From contig CAICTM010000298.1 of the NCBI GenBank assembly GCA_903772945.1, positions 1-64,000 on the forward strand: DNA of 64,000 bases, read 5' to 3'. Shown here piece by piece: positions 10,993 to 21,388 of this stretch. The DNA is from Seminavis robusta (taxonomy: Eukaryota; Bacillariophyta; Bacillariophyceae; Naviculales; Naviculaceae). Position 1 is the stretch's first letter. Every line of letters begins with the position of its first letter. A program made the position numbers and the translations under genes. The notes beneath the pieces were generated by a model, which ran no database searches, was not told the origin of the DNA, and saw only the letters and a list, made by a program, of their open reading frames with translations.

Positions 10993-11896
10993 CTTTTCGG
11001 TGTCGCGGCCATTGTTTTATAATAGTCTAAAGCTAGTTAAAAGTACTTTCATACTGTCCACACATACATTGTGATTCAGGTGTTCTTGCGTGTCTCTTGG
11101 GTCTACATGTATGTATTGTTTGTTGGCTCCTCCTAGATCCTGTTGTCATATCTCCGAAAGCGGAGCTATCCAGAGCCCATTGGAACACACCACGGGTATT
11201 TGGGGGTAAGCTGTTCTCACGTGCTTCAGAGACTAGAATGATTCAATCGAATCCTTTCACGGCCGTGCAAAGGCAACCAATGCAGCAGCTGCTGCAGTTG
11301 CAATAGGTAAACAAGAGAGCTATCAATCACATAGTAGTACCTATTATCAGATGGTGGATTGGTGCAGGAGCTGATGTCTCCGCCCTGAGCGCATATGTTG
11401 CTCGAGCTGGACCTGGCTAGCTGGTTACTGGAGAACTCTCCTCGCTGTAACGATGTTTGAGCAGTTATAGGTCTAAGACGAGAAGGCAAGCAAAATTGAG
11501 CATCACCTCCAACACCAACGAGCCTACTGGCCTGGCAGCGGCACAGTCAAAAGGCATTACCTCTGCTTAAAAGTGTAGACTATATCGGGCCAGCAAAAAC
11601 CAAATGGTTGCTTCGCATCACCCTGACAACCACCTACCCCAACAAGGTTTGGTATCTTCAGCCCCCTTCCAGTACAATATCAAAATGAGCTATTAATGGC
11701 CAGTTTGCTAGCTAGCTATATAGATTCAGCTGCCACGGGTTGTAGGGGCTCTCATTATAGATTGCAACACATCAACCCTCCAGTACAGGTAGCCGAGGAT
11801 CTTGCTTGTATATCCCAGAAAAGACAATCCAAGCAAATCCTGGTTTTCTGTACTGGTGGGCACCATCCAATGATTCGATTTGTATTCTCTCCCAAC
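10993..11896. other. convergent intergenic spacer
   Basis: Between cyclin 1 and the fibrillin-like gene, both 3' ends. No gene supported; contains a GCTAGCTAGCTA palindrome near 11708. Confidence 0.5.
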
Positions 11897-13477
11897 CTAC
11901 GACTTTTTCTTTTGTTGCGGCCGTCTCCATGTTTCCGGTGGTGCTTTGAAGGTTTGTTTTCGTTTTCGTCTGGCAAACATCTTGCGGAGCCATCGAAATC
12001 GCTTTTGGGTGTTCCGATACTTGTCGGTAATCTCTTCGACGCTCATTTCTTTCAAGACACGCTGTCGTTCATCTGCCGAGAGGTGAATAAAGGGATCGGA
12101 ATCACTCTCCCACGAGTCGTCGTCTTCGTCCATGTCCCCCAATCGCAGGACTCGCAATTTGTTGGACGACGATGCCATGGAGCCGTCAGTACTACTACCA
12201 CTACTAATTTCCGTCAACATGGGCTGTCTCTTTCGCGATCGCTGTCGTCGCTGTGGGAGTGGAACCAATCCCCACATGGCTGCCCCCAACAGTTTGAACT
12301 TGCGTCTCATGCTCTTGTACACATTCCGATATGCCTTGTTGCGTGTGTACACCCAAAAGGGGCTGTCGGGACCATCCTCTTCGGTCAATATGCAGAGATC
12401 ATTGTCCAAGTAGACAATATGAACGGATACCTGCGGTTTGTTGTTGTTTGTAGAATGCTCCCCTCCCTGCTGTGGTTGCGGAGGGCATCGACCCATCAAG
12501 GACCATTGTGTCGCGAATGGTTGTAGAATCAGAGAGGATCGTGTCAAGCCATCCAGAGCGTAGTATTGTGTTCTTGTGAGGATCCCTCCAAGCATATAGG
12601 TGGTATCCTTGACATAGGCATCTTCGTCCTCGGCCAAATCTTCCAAGCGAAACGTCCGTTGCTTGGATTGCACAAATTCCTTGATCTTGTCCCAAAAGAC
12701 AAAGGACCGTCGTTTGTTGTTGCGTGTTTCTTCTTCCTGGTTGTAATTGTTGGCAGTCGTCGAATTCCAGAGAAAGGTATAGCGTGCATTGTAGTAATAA
12801 GTCCCAGCGACACTTCCTTCTTCCATGAGCAAGGATGCGATCGTGGTCGGATATTGAGATCGATAAGCCAAGACCCAATCGTCTTGTCCATCCAACAAAT
12901 TGGAATCCGTGGTAGTTCGAACGGGACTGGCTTGTACCAGTGCCAGCAGTTTTTCGACAATGTCTTGATTGCTGCTCGTCGGAGCATCGCTCCCTTCCAA
13001 CAGGTCCCATAGCTCTTCCTTGTAGACCGTCATGGTTTCTTGGAGTAGATTGCGTTTGAGACGGTTGACATCATAGACCACTCCACCCTTGCCACCGATT
13101 CCTTCAATCTGTACTTTATCATCAGGTGGTGAAGTGCTAGTACTAGTAGTATCTTTTGGGGATGATGGGTCGGCACTTTCAGTCTCTTTCTCTTTGGTTG
13201 TACCGGTACCAGTAGGCTTCTCCTCCTCCTTCTCTTGGTCTTGTAGTTTTCCCTCTTGAAGGCGCGTCGAATACACCAAAAAATTCTTCCTTGGCAGTCT
13301 GCCCAACCATGTCTTTTCCAATGCTGGTGGTACTACATGTACTGGGATTGGCCTTGGAGAGCCGTGTCCGTTTTGGCGTATTACCTGACTTGCCGTAGAA
13401 GTCGCTGGCACAAAATACCCATGGACTTGCAGTTGCTGCAGAAGGAGAACTAGCAGTATACCAGACGTTCGGGCCAT
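11897..13477 (-). CDS. plastid lipid-associated protein (PAP/fibrillin)-like
   Basis: Probable plastid fibrillin-family protein of 526 aa, single exon; fibrillins are structural lipid-associated proteins of plastoglobules and thylakoids. The start is the ATG at 13477. The N-terminus (MARTSGILLVLLLQ) is a signal peptide ending near VHG with Y-F at the cleavage site, consistent with a diatom plastid presequence. A PAP-like core begins at YKEELWDLLEG, with DDWVLAYRSQYP matching the family's W-x-L-x-Y-T strand, and later has IVYLDNDLCILTEED, matching the LDxDLRI motif. A long low-complexity Ser/Thr/Glu linker precedes the core, and the C-terminal third is very basic (RRQRSRKRQ, RRKRKQ), unusual for the family. 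Domain call is moderate because the matches are short. Confidence 0.65.
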   Translation of the reverse strand: MARTSGILLVLLLQQLQVHGYFVPATSTASQVIRQNGHGSPRPIPVHVVPPALEKTWLGRLPRKNFLVYSTRLQEGKLQDQEKEEEKPTGTGTTKEKETESADPSSPKDTTSTSTSPPDDKVQIEGIGGKGGVVYDVNRLKRNLLQETMTVYKEELWDLLEGSDAPTSSNQDIVEKLLALVQASPVRTTTDSNLLDGQDDWVLAYRSQYPTTIASLLMEEGSVAGTYYYNARYTFLWNSTTANNYNQEEETRNNKRRSFVFWDKIKEFVQSKQRTFRLEDLAEDEDAYVKDTTYMLGGILTRTQYYALDGLTRSSLILQPFATQWSLMGRCPPQPQQGGEHSTNNNKPQVSVHIVYLDNDLCILTEEDGPDSPFWVYTRNKAYRNVYKSMRRKFKLLGAAMWGLVPLPQRRQRSRKRQPMLTEISSGSSTDGSMASSSNKLRVLRLGDMDEDDDSWESDSDPFIHLSADERQRVLKEMSVEEITDKYRNTQKRFRWLRKMFARRKRKQTFKAPPETWRRPQQKKKS

Positions 13478-14089
13478 GCTGTTTGACACTCCCAGGGTTT
13501 ATTTTGCTCCCTCTTTCTTCTTCTTCTCGCTCTTCTTTGCTTTTATTGTTGTCTCTCTTGTCGCCGACCGTTGGAGACTGTGGACAGGGTCGTTTTGCAT
13601 TTATTTGACGTCAAAGATCCATTCGGGACTGCCGAGATCTTTCAGACCCGTTTACCTCGTAGGTCCAGACTAGATCTATGTACTGGTAGACGTCTAGCTA
13701 GCTGGACACAGTCGCTTGAAGGAACCAGCTCTTTGGAAGCAACTTTGCATTCCATACATCAACACCAACGAGAGGACTCTCAGAGGCCTGATGACGCCAC
13801 AGCCCAGAGGCATCCCATGCATGTGCTTACTTGTGACTAGCTCAACCAGCCATTCCAGCCGCTTGTTGCTGCCAAACGATACCTCCCGAAACCGGTTCGG
13901 TACGGTACGTCTGACCTCTTCCCACAAAAACATCCATAGAATGCCGTTCAAAAGGCAGTATACGGTATAGTAAAGTACATGGGTTCTAGCTTAGTTCTTG
14001 TATTGATCATTCTATTCGATGGTTCCTGTTGTGTAGGATTGTGCTGCTTGCACGCATGGTCGGAATCGTGTTTGTTTGTTTTCTTTCAT
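13478..14089. other. intergenic, presumed promoter of the fibrillin-like gene
   Basis: Between two minus-strand genes. Pyrimidine-rich TTCTTCTTC tract at about 13508-13530 on the plus strand. No gene supported. Confidence 0.5.
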
Positions 14090-15838
14090 TCACTGTCTGA
14101 CTTGAGGTGGCCGCTCTGTCGCATTGGTCTTCTCGGCTTCATTGTTACTATTAGTATTGCTGGCATCATCATATACCGAGGAGATGGCACTGTCAAAGTA
14201 GTCATCATCCGGAAACGGAGTGTCGTAGTAATAATCCATCCTTCTTCGAATACTGGAGAATGGTTCCATGGACGTGGTGAGTAAGGTTTGCAGTGGTGGT
14301 TTTCCAATCCCCCACCGTCCCTGAAAGACTGTATCTCGGAATCCTTTGGCGAGGAAAAGAAGTTTTTTCAATCCTCTCGGTTTGGGTCCAAACGACAAAT
14401 CGTAGAGTGCCTTGCCTTCTGGGACTTGTCGTTTGGAATACGCTTCGAGCGCTGATTGGAGTGCCTGGTCATTTCGATTTTGACTACTACTAGTAGTGTA
14501 GTACTCCAAGAGACAATCACGGAGAGCCACGGCATCCAAGAGCGCACTGTTGACGCCCTGTCCGCTCACTCCTCCCGTGGCATGAGCGGCATCCCCCGCC
14601 AATGCCACAGACGACCGGTAATGATACGTGTTGCAGGTGACGGACGAAGCAGATCCCGGTTTTTGGGCGAGCAATTGATCGGCGACATGGTCCAAATCGG
14701 CACCCTCCAGCAGTGGAAAACTCGCCGCAATGGTTTCGGCCAATGCCCGTGTCTTGTTGTTACTACTGGTTTGTTCAGTGCTCGTACTGATAGTTGGACT
14801 GCTCAAAATGGCATCGCCTTCGCGTCCGGCAAACAAGATGCAACAGGATCCCTCGATGGTGGGTTCTAAAAATGCCGTGGTGGTTCCAGTTTTGGGAATG
14901 AGAAGTGCCACCGATGTGGGATCCAATTTGGGTGGAATGGATTCGAGTCGAGCCACTTTGAATTCTCCCGGCAAGGTTTGTTTGTCGGCCGTAAACGCAG
15001 TGTCAGTAGCTTTTTTCATGGCCGATCGTACAATGGAATTGACTCCATCACATCCCACGAGTAAATCGTAGGCTTGGACAATGGTGACATTTTTGTTTCG
15101 ATCAATGGTGATGCGTTGTTTGGCCAAATCGCATTCGAGGATGCGAGACGAAAAGAACATTTGGAGTTGTGAAGAGGAAGAGTACCGTTGTTCCAATTCC
15201 TCCAATAGGGAACCACACAAATCGGTTTGAAAGAGCAACAGCGAAGGTTCTGGTTGCTGTTTTGGATTATTGTTGTTGCGTCGTCGACGAAAGAATGTTC
15301 GTTTCTTGTTGGTATTACCAGCTCTCAATTGGACACGAAAGGGTCCAATGTGCAATCGGAATCGATCGCATTCATTTCCCTTTTGCCGTACAGCTTGCCA
15401 GAGTGATTCATCCACGGCTCGAATGGCCGATCGTCCTCGAATGCCCAATCCCAAAGCATATGCAAATCCGGATTTCGAACTACTAGTACTAGCAGCAATA
15501 CGCCGCGGATCGGCTCGACTTTCGTACAGGGCTACTCGAGCGCCTTTTTGGAGCAGCAAATGGGCCAACAACAGACCCGTAGGACCGGCACCGGCAATAG
15601 CCACTTGCATATTCTCCAGTGGACCTTGTTGCTGCTGCTTGTCCTCCGAGACAGCAGCGAGACTACTACCAGTAGAAACACGTGTAGAACCGACGGGTGA
15701 CCTTGAGTTGGCGGAACAAGGAATGGTAGTGGGAAGCGGCACAAAACCAACGGCTTGTTGTGTGGACAGTAGTAGTAACTGCAGTAAACCAAGCGACAAC
15801 GTCAAGAGCAGTCTTCGGCGGTCCTCAAGGACAATCAT
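14090..15838 (-). CDS. KMO-like FAD-dependent monooxygenase, plastid-type presequence
   Basis: Flavoprotein aromatic hydroxylase of the FAD_binding_3 type, 582 aa, single exon. A GxGxxG dinucleotide-binding motif sits at residues 83-88 (GAGPTG), followed by an ESRADPR segment and YALGLGIRGRSAI, both recalling kynurenine 3-monooxygenase. LLVGCDGVNSIVR is the family DG motif, and GDAAHA with D416 and GQGVNSALLDAVAL form the second FAD-contact region. The N-terminus has a hydrophobic leader ending AVG with F32 at +1 (FVPLPT), an ASAFAP-like plastid site. The substrate is unknown; a tetrapyrrole, carotenoid or aromatic substrate would all be possible. It shares a 398-bp divergent upstream region with the S49 protease gene. 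Confidence 0.85.
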   Translation of the reverse strand: MIVLEDRRRLLLTLSLGLLQLLLLSTQQAVGFVPLPTTIPCSANSRSPVGSTRVSTGSSLAAVSEDKQQQQGPLENMQVAIAGAGPTGLLLAHLLLQKGARVALYESRADPRRIAASTSSSKSGFAYALGLGIRGRSAIRAVDESLWQAVRQKGNECDRFRLHIGPFRVQLRAGNTNKKRTFFRRRRNNNNPKQQPEPSLLLFQTDLCGSLLEELEQRYSSSSQLQMFFSSRILECDLAKQRITIDRNKNVTIVQAYDLLVGCDGVNSIVRSAMKKATDTAFTADKQTLPGEFKVARLESIPPKLDPTSVALLIPKTGTTTAFLEPTIEGSCCILFAGREGDAILSSPTISTSTEQTSSNNKTRALAETIAASFPLLEGADLDHVADQLLAQKPGSASSVTCNTYHYRSSVALAGDAAHATGGVSGQGVNSALLDAVALRDCLLEYYTTSSSQNRNDQALQSALEAYSKRQVPEGKALYDLSFGPKPRGLKKLLFLAKGFRDTVFQGRWGIGKPPLQTLLTTSMEPFSSIRRRMDYYYDTPFPDDDYFDSAISSVYDDASNTNSNNEAEKTNATERPPQVRQ

Positions 15839-16236
15839 ATTGAAAACCTATTGTGTTGAGCTGTTGAGCTCTGCTTAGGTTTGATTGATGTTTGTGCTTT
15901 CTCTTGATCTTTTGGGGGGAGAGGAACGAGGAAGTGAAAAGGCAAAAGCTGCCACTTGGTCGTTTTCAGAAAGATTTGTAGGAGGGTTAAGGCTAAAACG
16001 AATGTGATGCCAACACGTCACAACCACGAAGCCAACAGCCAATGATTCAATCACAATGATGCGAACCAGTTCAAAGATATTTCGCCAACAAACCAACTCA
16101 CAGAAGATACATGTACCCAAAGAGGAGGAAAGAACCTCAGCATTGTGATCTCATCATCAGCAGTTGAGCAATCACTGCATTCATTTACGGAAACTGTGTT
16201 GGTTAGTTTATCATAGTTATTTTTCAGACTATCAAG
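15839..16236. promoter_or_regulatory. divergent promoter region, monooxygenase / S49 protease
   Basis: The two start codons face away from each other across 398 bp, so both promoters must lie here. No specific element was recognised. Confidence 0.55.
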
Positions 16237-18584
16237 ATGGTTCGATCTGCCGTTGTCTTTCTGACGGCTCTGCTAGCTACCGCCAATGGCTTTGTGACAT
16301 CCAATACCCAACAGGTCAATCATCACAAGATGGCACCAAAGCCAATGCTATCCAGCCCTTTCAACAGCAACAACCAGCTCATCAAGAAGACTGATCCATT
16401 CCAATCCACCACCACTTCCCTGGCGGCAGGACCAGAAGATATTATTGCCGATCCATCCATGTCTCAGTACTTGATCAAACTATTGCTGGAACAACTCATC
16501 ATCAAGGGTGTACCTACCGTGTTTACCCTCTTGGTCATTGGATTTGCCGCATTTCAGTTTCGACCTCGCAAAGATCAGGACGATGAAGAGGTATTTGGAC
16601 AAATGATGGCCGGGGAAAAAACCAAAAATCCAGCCGCCGAACTCTACAGTGACTTGTACGAAGGAGACGAAGACGAAAGCCGCAATGCCAACAAATCACC
16701 GTTTTCCTTTCTACGAAAACTCGGCGGCAATAAGGGTACACCGGCACAAACCAATCGAGGAATTCCCGCACTGCAGTACATTCAAATCACCAATCTCAAT
16801 CAAAAATACGACAGTTACGATTATTCCCTCACGGCCGCTACACAATCCAAGGCCAAAGCAGCTGCAACCTTGCGAGCCAAAAACTTTGACCGGGCCTTGC
16901 GATTGGCCGTCACCGTGGGGGGTGATAATGATAAGTCTGATGAAACAGCAACAGCAGCAACAATTACCAAGCTATCTCCCTTTGCCAAGACCACCTTGTT
17001 GGAACTCGAAAAGGAATTCTTGAAAGAAGGAGTCCAACTTTTGAATGCCATTCAAACCTCACAAACCGATTTGGCCCGGGCGGCTATTGATGAAGAAATG
17101 CAAGCCATGGGAGTCGACGTGTACGAATTGGATCCCGATGAGAGTACGACTACTACGGGCGACAATACTACCACCACGGCGGAGAAGGATGCCAGTAATG
17201 CTACAACTACTGCCAAGACCAATGCAACCACCACCACTACTACAAGCAGCGTCCGTGTCCGGGACATGGGCAAGAAGAAAAAGCGCAGCAGTGACAGCAA
17301 GAGCAAGAGAGAAAGCCAAGCAAAAGCCATGACCAAGCTAGTCAGCACACAGGCAGAACTGGCCAAGCTGGAAACCAATTTCATCAAGGATGTCGTCGCG
17401 ACGCTGGGATCCGAACGGGCCAGTGGACTTCGAACTGCCTTGTTGGGAGACATTGCGGCGCGTGGAGCTGGTGGACTCTTGACGCAGCTTCAGGATAGAC
17501 CTCTGTCAAAGCTCCTCGTCGACGCAGCTTCTCCTTCGGATACGGATGACGGCCCCAAGTCGCTCTTTGTCACTAAATTCCCTGGTGATGTTCAAGCGTC
17601 CCAGGTGAACGAGTTGCGCGAAGAAGTCACAGCGATTGTACGCAATGCCAAACCAGGGGATGAAGCCCTTGTCATTTTACAGTCCGGGGGAGGAACCGTC
17701 ACGGGTTATGGATTGGCGGCAGCACAGTTGATGCGATTCAAACAAGCCGGGATGAAACTTACCATTGCCGTGGAGCAAGTGGCAGCATCGGGCGGATACA
17801 TGATGTGTTGTGTCGCCGATAGGATTATCAGTTCGCCCTTTGCCGTGTTGGGTAGTATTGGTGTCATTTCAGATATCCCGAATGTCTACGAACGGCTCAA
17901 GAAAGAGGGAATGTAAGTGAAACAAGTAGGCAGGATCATGAGTTTCCTGCAAATTTGATTGTTGGCTGTTTAAGAGCTCCAAGCTTGAGGCATGCATTGG
18001 CTCTTTACTCATCCAATTGAAACTTGTCTCCGCTTTATCCGTTTTTGCTTGTTCGTTCGCGCAGTGAGTTCCAAACGGTCACGGCAGGAAAGTACAAGCG
18101 TACCATTACACCTACCAAGAAGGTAACTCCCGAGGACTTCCGCAAGTCGCAACAGGACGTGGAGCAGATTCTGGTGCTATTCAAGCAATTTGTGCATCAG
18201 AATCGTCCCAGTTTGGATATCGAAAAGGTTGCTACCGGTGAAACTTGGTTTGGGGAGGATGCCCTCGAACTTGGGTTGACAGACGAGATCAAAACTGCCG
18301 ATGAAGTGTTGACGGAATTTGTGGATGGTGGTTGGGACGTGTTTGAAGTGGAATACAAACCCCCTGATGAGGAGGCACTGGCGTTTGGTGGCCTTCCGCG
18401 CAGTAGTGACGGCAGCAACAGCAAGGGTGTGATTGGAGGCGCTGTGCGGTGGCTTGTGAGAACGTTGGTGGATGAGGTAAAGGCTGAACTTGGCGACATG
18501 GATCTGCAGCAGCAACAATCTCCCCAAAGGAAACACATGATGGTAGATGACAGCGCAGATCGTTTCCGGGCACAAGACAAATAA
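16237..18584 (+). CDS. SohB/SppA-type signal peptide peptidase (S49), plastid-type presequence
   Basis: Membrane-bound serine protease of family S49 that degrades cleaved signal peptides or membrane fragments. Exons 16237-17912 and 18065-18584 join in frame (731 aa). The leader MVRSAVVFLTALLATANG is followed by F, an ASAFAP-like plastid site. A transmembrane helix lies at about residues 90-110 (VFTLLVIGFAAFQF). The catalytic serine is Ser518 (VAASGGYM) and the general base Lys568 (TAGKYKR); the 50-residue spacing fits the Ser/Lys dyad of the family, and the lysine is on exon 2. A long Thr-rich and Lys-rich insertion (about residues 295-360, with a poly-Thr tract) precedes the protease core. 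Probably acts in the thylakoid or plastid envelope (inference). Confidence 0.9.
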
Positions 18585-19190
18585 ATAAGTGGAGAAGGAC
18601 ACTGTACAGGTAGGCTAACTAGCTAGCTAAGAACGATATGACATTGCTTCTCTCCAAGCTGCAATCACTGGATATGTGGCTGAAACAAACAAGAAAAACT
18701 ACCGTACTACGTCGCTGGCTTGCTACCTCTCGATCTTCTCGAACTAGCAGCTGACGTGGTTTGTGACCTACCAAAGGCGGGCCCTTTGCCTGAGGACGAG
18801 GTAGATCCAGCAGAACGTTGCCGAGGCGGTAGTTTGTCGGATGTAGAGGATCGCTGAAAGCCCGGGGCCTTTTTCCCTTCATCGCCTCCCTCAGCAGACT
18901 TGGGAGCAGATTCGCTTTCAGACGATTTTGTCCTGCTGACCCGAGACTTACGCGAAACACGTTCTTTGGTTTTGCTGCTCTTGTCTTTCATTGCTGGTGC
19001 TGCTTCTCCTCCCGCCTGACTCCTTTACTGTCGTCACCATTGGCTTGCTGCTTTGATCTCGGTGAGGCATCCCCAGCATGCTCTTTCACCGATTCATCGT
19101 TGTTGCTTTCTTTTTGCCGACGGCTTCGGCGACTGCTCCTGCCTCCACTGGACGTAGCCCCGCTTTCGTGGTTATTTTTGCTGTGATCCT
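18585..19190 (-). other. possible C-terminal tail exons of the kinase-like gene, otherwise spacer
   Basis: Downstream of the kinase-like stop, two further minus-strand frames (18988-19194 and 18707-18991) are rich in Ser, Arg and Lys and have clearly protein-like composition. Each overlaps the previous frame's end by ATGA. They may be tail exons joined by introns not resolved by eye, or remnants of a longer tail. The remaining bases are convergent spacer towards the S49 protease gene. Confidence 0.35.
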
Positions 19191-20831
19191 TCATGGGCGC
19201 TCCTTCTTCAATAACAACCTCGGTCTGACTATTGTTGTTGTTATCAGCACTTGTTTGCTGCCACTGCTGTGATGATGATCTCGTCGAGAGGAAGCCCTCC
19301 TACTACTGCTTGCTGCTTCTGCACGGGCTTTGGAGAATGGAACATCTTCGGTTTTGGTACGCCGAAGAGGACGTTTGGAGTTGGAAGATCTGGACGCTGG
19401 TTGGTTGTTGGACGACTGCGCCATGGTAGGGTCTTCTTGTTCTGCATCAGCGCCTGTTTTTCCATTATCACTTCGGACGAAACTCGTTTCATGGATGCCG
19501 GCAAGATATCGGTGGTTTGTCGTCTTGGAACAGAGTACTTCTTCGACTGTGTCGTAAACCTTTTTCATAGTGGGTCGTAAATGGGGATCCCAACATTCGG
19601 AAATGAGCCCCTGTACCGACTTGGGAATGATGGTATCCGTCAGTGGTGGTCGTTTTCCTTCCATGATTACCTGTTCAAAATGTGCCGATCGACTCATACC
19701 CTCAAACGGTCGTTGCAACGACAGCATCTCCCACAAGACAACACCAAAAGCGTACACGTCGGCTGCCACCGTGACGGCAGCTTGGCACAGAATTTCGGGT
19801 GCCGTGTATGCCAGAGTTCGAATGTCATCCGTCTTGGTCAAACTGGGCGCCTGATCCAGTTGTCCATTTTCTCTGGCTTGTCCGAAATCACACAGTTTGA
19901 TACGTCCATAGCGCACATCGAATCCGACCTTGTCGGGACGCAAGTGAAAGACAATTTGTCGATCCGACAAGAAAAGCAATGCTGAACCGACATCCAATGC
20001 GACTTCCAAGCGTTGCATGAGTTTTTCGTATTGTTTCTCGGGTGGGTATTGTTGTTGTTGTGTTCTCCATTCATCTAGTCGTTGAATCATGGTCCCTTTG
20101 AGACGATCTAGGATAATGTAAAAACCTTCCTTCCCTTGACTCAAAAAGGCATCACTTCCAGCTGCAGTGACTCCGTAGATTTGACAAATGTTTGGATGAG
20201 GGGCCAAGTTCATCAGTATTTTGGTTTCCATCATCATATCGGAAGCAGCACTGGCAGCATGGACACTGTTGTAGATTCCTTTTTGCAGGAACTGATATTA
20301 AGAAAAGAAAACAGTACAAACGAACAAAAAGTGAGAGGGTTAATAAGGGCACAAAAAAGGGTATATACCCAAGATACCCCCTCTTGTTTCTCCCATTTAA
20401 AATCTCACCTTGACAGCATAATGACCATCAATGGATCGTTCTGCAAATCGTTCTCGAAACTCTTCTTCGTCTTCACTGAATTCTCCATGCAGCAAGTTGC
20501 GCGTCAGTTTGATGCCTCGCAGTTGGATATCCGTGAAAAACCCACACGATCGCAACGGTTCTCCTAGTATCAGTTCTTGCGGTTCAAACATGGGGATGGT
20601 GCATTCCTTGGCCGGATTTCGCAAGGCACAATTAGCATCAAATGCTCGTGCCACGGCAATGGCCGTCTTTAATGCCAAGGTCGCATTCTTGGTGGACACG
20701 GAATCGCCACGGTCCGATCCAGGAGGATTCCAATTGATTCTCGTGTAGTCGGCACTGCTGGCAGCACTACTGTTACCGGTACCATGGTGATTGTTGGTGG
20801 TACCACCAGCATGTTCTTCGCTCTCGCTCAT
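19191..20831 (-). CDS. TKL-type protein kinase-like protein, probable pseudokinase
   Basis: Exons 20409-20831 and 19191-20291 join in frame across a GTGAGA...CAG intron to give 507 aa. The start is the ATG at 20831; the codon at 20882 that would lengthen it is GTG. The kinase core has YAVK (Lys141), a helix C at MMMETKILMNLAPHPNICQIYG, DFG at Asp276 (LCDFGQA), AYTAPEIL and ADVYAFGVVLWEML. The catalytic loop, normally HRDLKPDN, reads VFHLRPDK, with His257 in place of the catalytic aspartate and Lys in place of the metal-binding asparagine. Phosphotransfer is therefore doubtful and a scaffold role is likely. The glycine loop is also poor. The tail is Ser/Arg-rich and appears to continue in shifted frames downstream. 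Confidence 0.85.
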
Positions 20832-21388
20832 GATAATTGTTGTGGTCGATGGCTTGACCAGAGGGAGAAATTGGATTTCCACCGCTTTCTTTGATGGGTG
20901 GGATTATGTGGTGATGGTGCTGGAGCGATGCTTGTGTTGGTCTTGCTTCCCATGATTGCTTTGGTGATGACTGGGAGTCTAACGGTCAAAGATACTGGGA
21001 CAACTGTGCGCACTCTAGCCCTGGTCACGGTATATTTCCGCCAAACGCTTTTAGCTACTAGCTAGCTAGAGTGGCTTTCGCTATTTTTGTCCCTTCCAGA
21101 GGCTTGGCAAACAGACGGGCGCTAGGTATCGGGCCCCTGCAGCATGATCACTCTTTTGACTCTAGCGCGAGCAAACTCAAATTGCAGCACGAGTGGTAAA
21201 CGATCGTACTTCATTCAGTTGATCTAACTAGTCTAGCTAGTAGCCAAGGACAGAAACGTGTAATCATCAAAACGGACTTGAACGTCCCTGCATTCTAGTA
21301 GCTCCTACACAGTACTGTATGTGGTTAGATGAATGAAAGCAATCCGTGGCAAAAGACAAAATTGACCTGCCCGTAGATTGTCAGCCAC
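20832..21388. other. intergenic, presumed promoter of the kinase-like gene
   Basis: Between two minus-strand genes. Palindromic TAGCTAGCTAG near 21057. No gene supported. Confidence 0.5.

Noticed and set aside
11696-12526. 276-codon plus-strand frame
   Set aside because: Lies antisense to the fibrillin-like gene; composition is that of a mirrored coding frame.
15270-15878. 202-codon plus-strand frame
   Set aside because: Antisense to the monooxygenase gene.
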